Of a stretch of DNA of 64,000 nt, positions 60,092 through 64,000 are shown piece after piece (position 1 is the first letter of the stretch; each line of letters begins with the position of its first letter). The translations under genes were made by a program, and so were the position numbers. The stretch covers positions 23,438,501 through 23,502,500 of the forward strand of contig NC_081413.1 of assembly GCF_030272615.1 (NCBI RefSeq), given 5' to 3'. The DNA is from Cryptomeria japonica (lineage: Eukaryota; Streptophyta; Pinopsida; Cupressales; Cupressaceae). The notes below the pieces were generated by a model that saw only the letters and a program-made list of their open reading frames with translations, was not told where the DNA came from and made no database searches.

Positions 60092-60847
60092 TTAAAATTT
60101 CATCAACATCTCTTTGGCATATTTCATTTCAGAGATAAATATGCCCTTTAAGATGGCAACTTGTAAGCCCAAAAAGAATGACAATTCCCCCATCATGGAC
60201 ATTTCAAATTCAGCTTTCATTACATTAGAAAAATCTGAACACATAGTATCATCATCATTGCCAAAAATGATATCATCAACATAAATAATAACTACAAGAA
60301 TGTTATCACCTTTTATTTTGTAATACATATTGCTATCAACTCCTCCTTTGGTAAAACTTTGTTCCTGCAAGTATTTGTCCAGCCTAGAGTACCAAGCTCT
60401 GGTAGCTTGCTTAAGACCATACAAGGCATTCTTTAATCTGAGAACAAAATCACCTTCAACCTGAAAGCCTTCAAGTTGTTCCATGTAAACCTCCTCTTCA
60501 AGAAATCCATTAAGAAAAGTGGATTTCACATCTAATCGATAGACTTTAAAATTCTTGTAAATATAGAAAGCTAAGAATATTCTTATAGCCTCTAACCTTG
60601 CTACAAGACTAGCAAAGGTTTCATCAAAATCTATACCCTCAACTTGAGAGTATCCTTTACAAACAAACCATGCTTTATTCCGTGCAATGTTATCATTTTC
60701 ATCTAATTTATTCCTGGAAACCCATTTTGCACCTATTATTATTTTTATCTTTGGGCCTAGGAACCAATACCCAAGTTTTATTTTTTTCAATCTGATTAAT
60801 TTCTTCTTCCATGGCCCTAATTCAACACTCATCTTGATTGGATTCAA
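60092..60847 (-). pseudogene. Copia F reverse transcriptase
   Basis: A 251-codon open segment, the longest intact part of F. Copia RT motifs in order: [90 protein letters not shown] and the active site [12 protein letters not shown]. Near 60092 it stops; the next part (MIGSLLYLTATRLDI) continues after the stop. It copies element RNA into DNA in the particle when intact. Confidence 0.93.
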
Positions 60848-61103
60848 TGTAATTTTTAGGCTCTAAGGAAGATAACAAATAGAAGTTAGTTGTTTCACTT
60901 GAATTTGCAAGTTTTCTTCTTGTTTGAACACATACATCTTTGTCACCTAGAATCTGATCTTGTGGATGATTTCTTTGCACAGATTTCAAAAGTGTTTTGG
61001 TAGGGACTCCTGTTGTGTTCTCTATTGTATTTTCAGGAGTATTCTTTTCTTCTGATGCTTCTTATTCTTGTTTAGTATGCAAAGGATCATTAACATCTTC
61101 TTC

Positions 61104-62055
61104 CTATATGGTAGGCTGCAAGTTCTCATCAACCTTAACATTAGCACTTTCTACTATTTTTTTTAGCCTCTTATTAATGAATCTATAGGCTTTACTATGA
61201 GTAGAATAACTTAGAAAGATGCTTTCATCACTTCTAGATTCAAAACTTCCTAAACCTTCTTCATTTCTTTTAATGAAAAACTTGCTACCAAAAATCTTAA
61301 AATAGCCAACATTAGCAGACTTACCAAACCAAAGTTCATAAGGAGTATAATGAGTTTTCACTCTTAATTGAACTCTATTTAATGTATAAATTGTTGTATG
61401 AACAACCTCATTCCAAAATGTATAGGTATCCCAGCAATGAGTAGAAGTGTTCTAGCCATCTCTTTTACTATTTTGTTCTTCCATTCAACCACACCATTCT
61501 GTTGTGGTGTTCTTGCTGCTGTAAACTATTTCTTTATACCATGTTGTTCACAGTAATCAATAAACTCTTGAGAAAAAACTCTCCTCCTTTATCAGATCTC
61601 AAACATTTCAGATTGTAATCTAACTCTATCTCAACCATCTTTTTGACAATCTTAAATCTACTGAAATCTTTAGCTTTGTGCCTAAGAAATGTTACCTAGG
61701 TCATTTTGGACAAGTCATCCACAAAAAGCATAAAGTATCTTTCTCCATTTAGGGCTCTTATCTTAGTGGGTCCACATAAGTCTGTGTGCACAATCTGTAA
61801 ATGCTTGGTTGAAAAATATTCTTTTGTTTTGAAACTGCCTCTGATTTGTTAACCATGTTGACATTAATTACAAATGTCATTATCAGGTTTATTGATAGGT
61901 GGCCGATTCCTAACATTTTGATTTTTACTCACTTTGATAAGACTATCAAAGTTTAAGTGTTTGAGCCTCTTATGCCACAACCAACTCTCTTCAACTTGAC
62001 TCATGAGACAAATATTTGTATTACTATCAGTTTTTGTCCCTGACGGGCTATACAA
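61104..62055 (-). pseudogene. Copia F integrase
   Basis: In minus orientation: the gag-pre-integrase/HHCC region (WLWHKRLKHLNFDSLIKVSK ... DNDICN), then core motifs IVHTDLCGPTK (first Asp), FVDDLSK, and RSDKGGEFF (second Asp) across several stops around 61840-61560. The C-terminal part then reopens at 61361-61104 with YTPYELWFGKSANVGYFKIFGSKFF and the FLSYSTHSKAYR motif. Many stops, so it is inactive. Confidence 0.85.
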
Positions 62056-62167
62056 GTTAATTTTGGTTCTTATACCTTTGGCTATTGATTTCTTGATTTC
62101 TTTCTTATCTCACACCCATTGGAGTCAAAAGAGACATTTAAACCATTTTCATAGATTTGACTCACAC

Positions 62168-62371
62168 TTAAAGGTTATGCTTAAGTCCTTCAACATAGTA
62201 CACATCATGAATAGGTGTTTCATTATCCAGAAGTAGAGTGCATTTACCTTTTATTTCTACTCTTGAATTATCACCTTGTGTCACAAATCCTCCATCAAAA
62301 TCTTCCAGTTTGGCAAATTTGCTTTTATCCTCTATCATGTGATTTGAACAACCATTGTCTATGATCCACAA
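62168..62371 (-). pseudogene. Copia F protease
   Basis: Aspartic protease: LWIIDNGCSNHM matches the copia active site 'W.xDSGCSxHM', with the catalytic triplet changed to Asp-Asn-Gly. It is followed by FVTQGDNSRVEIKGKCTL and VYYVEGLKHNL, the usual copia spacing before integrase. The Ser-to-Asn change would be expected to impair cleavage. Confidence 0.85.
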
Positions 62372-63549
62372 GTCTTTCTTTTTTTACATGTAGAGCAACC
62401 TCTACAAACATTGACTTTTTAGCAAGACTTTGTTATGGTTTCCAAACAAGTTTGGTTTTGGGCTTTTCATTTAGCAAGTGATGGTTTTGCTCCAAACTCT
62501 ACTCTTTCAACTTTAATCTACAAAATTTAGCTATGTGGCCAACTTTGTTACAACTAAAACACTTTATATAATTCGTCATCATAAAAGGAGTTCTATAAAC
62601 AAAGTTTGACTTTCTTTTCAACGTATTGCAATTATGTGCTCTATGTCCATATTGGTTGCAATAAAAGCAATATCCTGAGAAAAATGACCCAAACCTTGGA
62701 TATACACTCCTATTATAATTGGACCATACATAGTTTTTACGAGTGTCATGACCAGAAAGAGTGTTGCATTGATATTTTTGTCGTTTGGATGAATTTGAGC
62801 ATTGGCCTATTTCAAAACCAAAGCTTGTTTTATCTTTACTCTATTTTTTCCCTTTCAAAATATCCTCTAACCTGCTCTTGTCATACTTCTCAAGCTTCTT
62901 TCTCAGGGAGACGATTTCTGCCTCTAAATTTTGACAAGATTTTTCTTTTGTTGCCAACTCCTTCCTAGTGACTTCTTCTATTCTCTTACTTTTTGCAAGT
63001 TGAGTTTTTAAGGTAACAACTTGTTGACTAACATTGTTTAAGAGATCGTCATATTTAGCCAGCTCCCTTTTCTATTTCTTTATTTCTTTAAGTGCACAAA
63101 GGAGTTCACCTTCAAGGTCAACTTCTTCATTCTGTTGACTCTCTTTATCAAAGTGAGTATTCTGATTGATTTCATTATTCTCAGGACATATGGTTTCCAT
63201 AAAAAGAATTTACTGACCTTCACCATTAGAACTGTCAGAACTGTTTTTAGAATATTTAATTATAACTCTTCTTTTTAAAATTGTTCTTCCTTTTAAAATT
63301 TTACTGCTTCTTTTTACCTTGTCTCTTAAATTCAATGTCAAATTTGTCATATTATGGACATTCTGCTACAAAATGCCCTACTTTGCCATAGGTAAAGCAT
63401 TTAAAGGGTAGTTTTCCTTTGTATTTTCCTGAACCTCTTTTTAGTTTTCTAGCTAGGTTCAATTCTTTTTCATCCAAGTCCTCAGATTCAAAATCTGTTA
63501 TACTATTCTTCTTTGAAGTTTTAAATGCAACTTCTTTGTTAATGGGCAA
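62372..63549 (-). pseudogene. Copia F gag C-terminal part with three zinc knuckles and a coiled coil
   Basis: In minus order: ITDFESEDLDEKELNLARKLKR, then a first knuckle CFTYGKVGHFVAEC (second Cys replaced by Tyr, 63352-63400). After several stops comes a helical, coiled-coil-like stretch (ELATKEKSCQNLEAEIVSLRKKLEKYDKSRLEDILKGKK, about 63000-62850), then two intact knuckles, CFYCNQYGHRAHNC (about 62670) and CFSCNKVGHIAKFC (about 62540), just before the protease. The several-knuckle gag fits the large copia lineages (SIRE/Tork type, inference). Confidence 0.75.
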
Positions 63550-63664
63550 CTCATCTTGTTTTTGTTACAAGTGCGGTTGTTATTGCACCAAAAGATTGAC
63601 CTGTTAATGCCCGATACAACCACTAGACTTATAGAATCCACAGGAGGTGGTTAAGCCATGTCAC

Positions 63665-64000
63665 TGTAAAGCAGAAAAATCGAACCCTAGTTGTTCTCCC
63701 CTCCCCAACTCCAAGGAGAGAGAAGGGAGAGTCACTAGGGTTGATGGTTTTCACTTAGGAGGGACTTTACATTCAAAAGAGGGGTTGAAACCCACAAGAT
63801 CCAATCCCACACAATGCAGGATTGGATTCTAAATGAGTTTCAAGGGTTAAGACATCAAGGATACCCTCTTTTGTAAAGAAATGTAGATAGAATGATTGAA
63901 CTAGGAATGCATGTAAAGTAGGAAAGATTCACTTATAAACAAAGATAGGGATATGGGATGAAGCTACGGACCTGGAATTAGCAGTAAAATGTCGAGATGG
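63665..64000 (-). repeat. LTR of a second A-family element, running out of the window
   Basis: Starts TGTAAAGCAG and follows the A LTR (5960 onward) with small differences to the window end. The flank before it (gtcac) has no primer site, so this is the 3' end of a 3' LTR or solo LTR in minus orientation. It interrupts copia element F. Confidence 0.9.

Larger units (their letters stand above)
56923..63664 (-). mobile_element. Copia element F, 5' end cut by an A-family LTR
   Basis: Minus-strand Ty1/copia element: 3' LTR (58774-56923), RNase H, RT, integrase, protease, gag with zinc knuckles (up to 63549). At 63665 an A-family LTR begins, so the N-terminal gag, primer site and 5' LTR of F lie outside the window or are lost. 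All coding parts carry stops or shifts. The bases outside the 3' LTR are 'cgaca'; the other end is not available to test a duplication. Confidence 0.9.

Overview
The window reads as nuclear DNA of a seed plant with a large, repeat-packed genome, most likely a conifer. That is an inference from nested LTR retrotransposons, long AT-rich spacers and one intronless plant gene among them; no marker in the window proves the taxon. I find no prokaryotic gene, tRNA gene, rRNA gene or CRISPR array. The only convincing host gene is a secreted leucine-rich-repeat (LRR) protein on the minus strand at 37221-38228, with a TATA box about 130 bp upstream of its ATG.

Layout. 1-7232: 3' part of a plus-strand Ty3/gypsy element (B): integrase end, A-rich repeats, 3' LTR. 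The LTR is split by a minus-strand gypsy deletion derivative (A, 3693-7193) with a perfect GATCT target-site duplication and a tRNA-Trp-type primer site. 9400-10920: hairpin-rich repeats and a large inverted repeat with a polypyrimidine/polypurine core. 10925-13733: internally deleted copia element (LTR, RNase H, LTR). 13734-14470: LTR-like segment. 14583-15841: minus-strand gypsy gag-like remnant (D). 16019-23919: nearly complete minus-strand chromovirus (C) with both LTRs, gag, protease, RT/RNase H, integrase and chromodomain. 23973-25134: solo copia-type LTR with a perfect TATAG duplication. 25140-28346: 5' part of another minus-strand gypsy element (E) with the same tRNA-Trp primer site. 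28347-36500: spacer DNA with a gag/protease remnant and copia-type LTR (33183-34575). 36250-38700: LRR gene and flanks. 41070-46670: an array of short palindromes, then a decayed ORF of about 1,160 codons with no recognised domain, then an LTR-like segment. 46670-56922: mostly AT-rich spacer, with a possible gypsy LTR (49348-50530) and a LINE ORF1-like remnant (54838-55700). 56923-63660: minus-strand copia element (F) with 3' LTR, RNase H, RT, integrase, protease and gag. 63665-64000: LTR of a second A-family copy.

The element genes are degenerate (stops, frameshifts, lost zinc ligands), so none looks autonomous today. By-eye LTR comparison gives rough divergences of 2-3% (A), 5-6% (C) and about 11% (10.9-kb copia), an age order that agrees with the nesting. 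I saw no confirmed new biological system. The best leads are the palindrome array plus decayed ORF at 41-46 kb, the recurring GGACC...GGCGC...GGTCC hairpin in family A, and the repeated motif in the leader of E.
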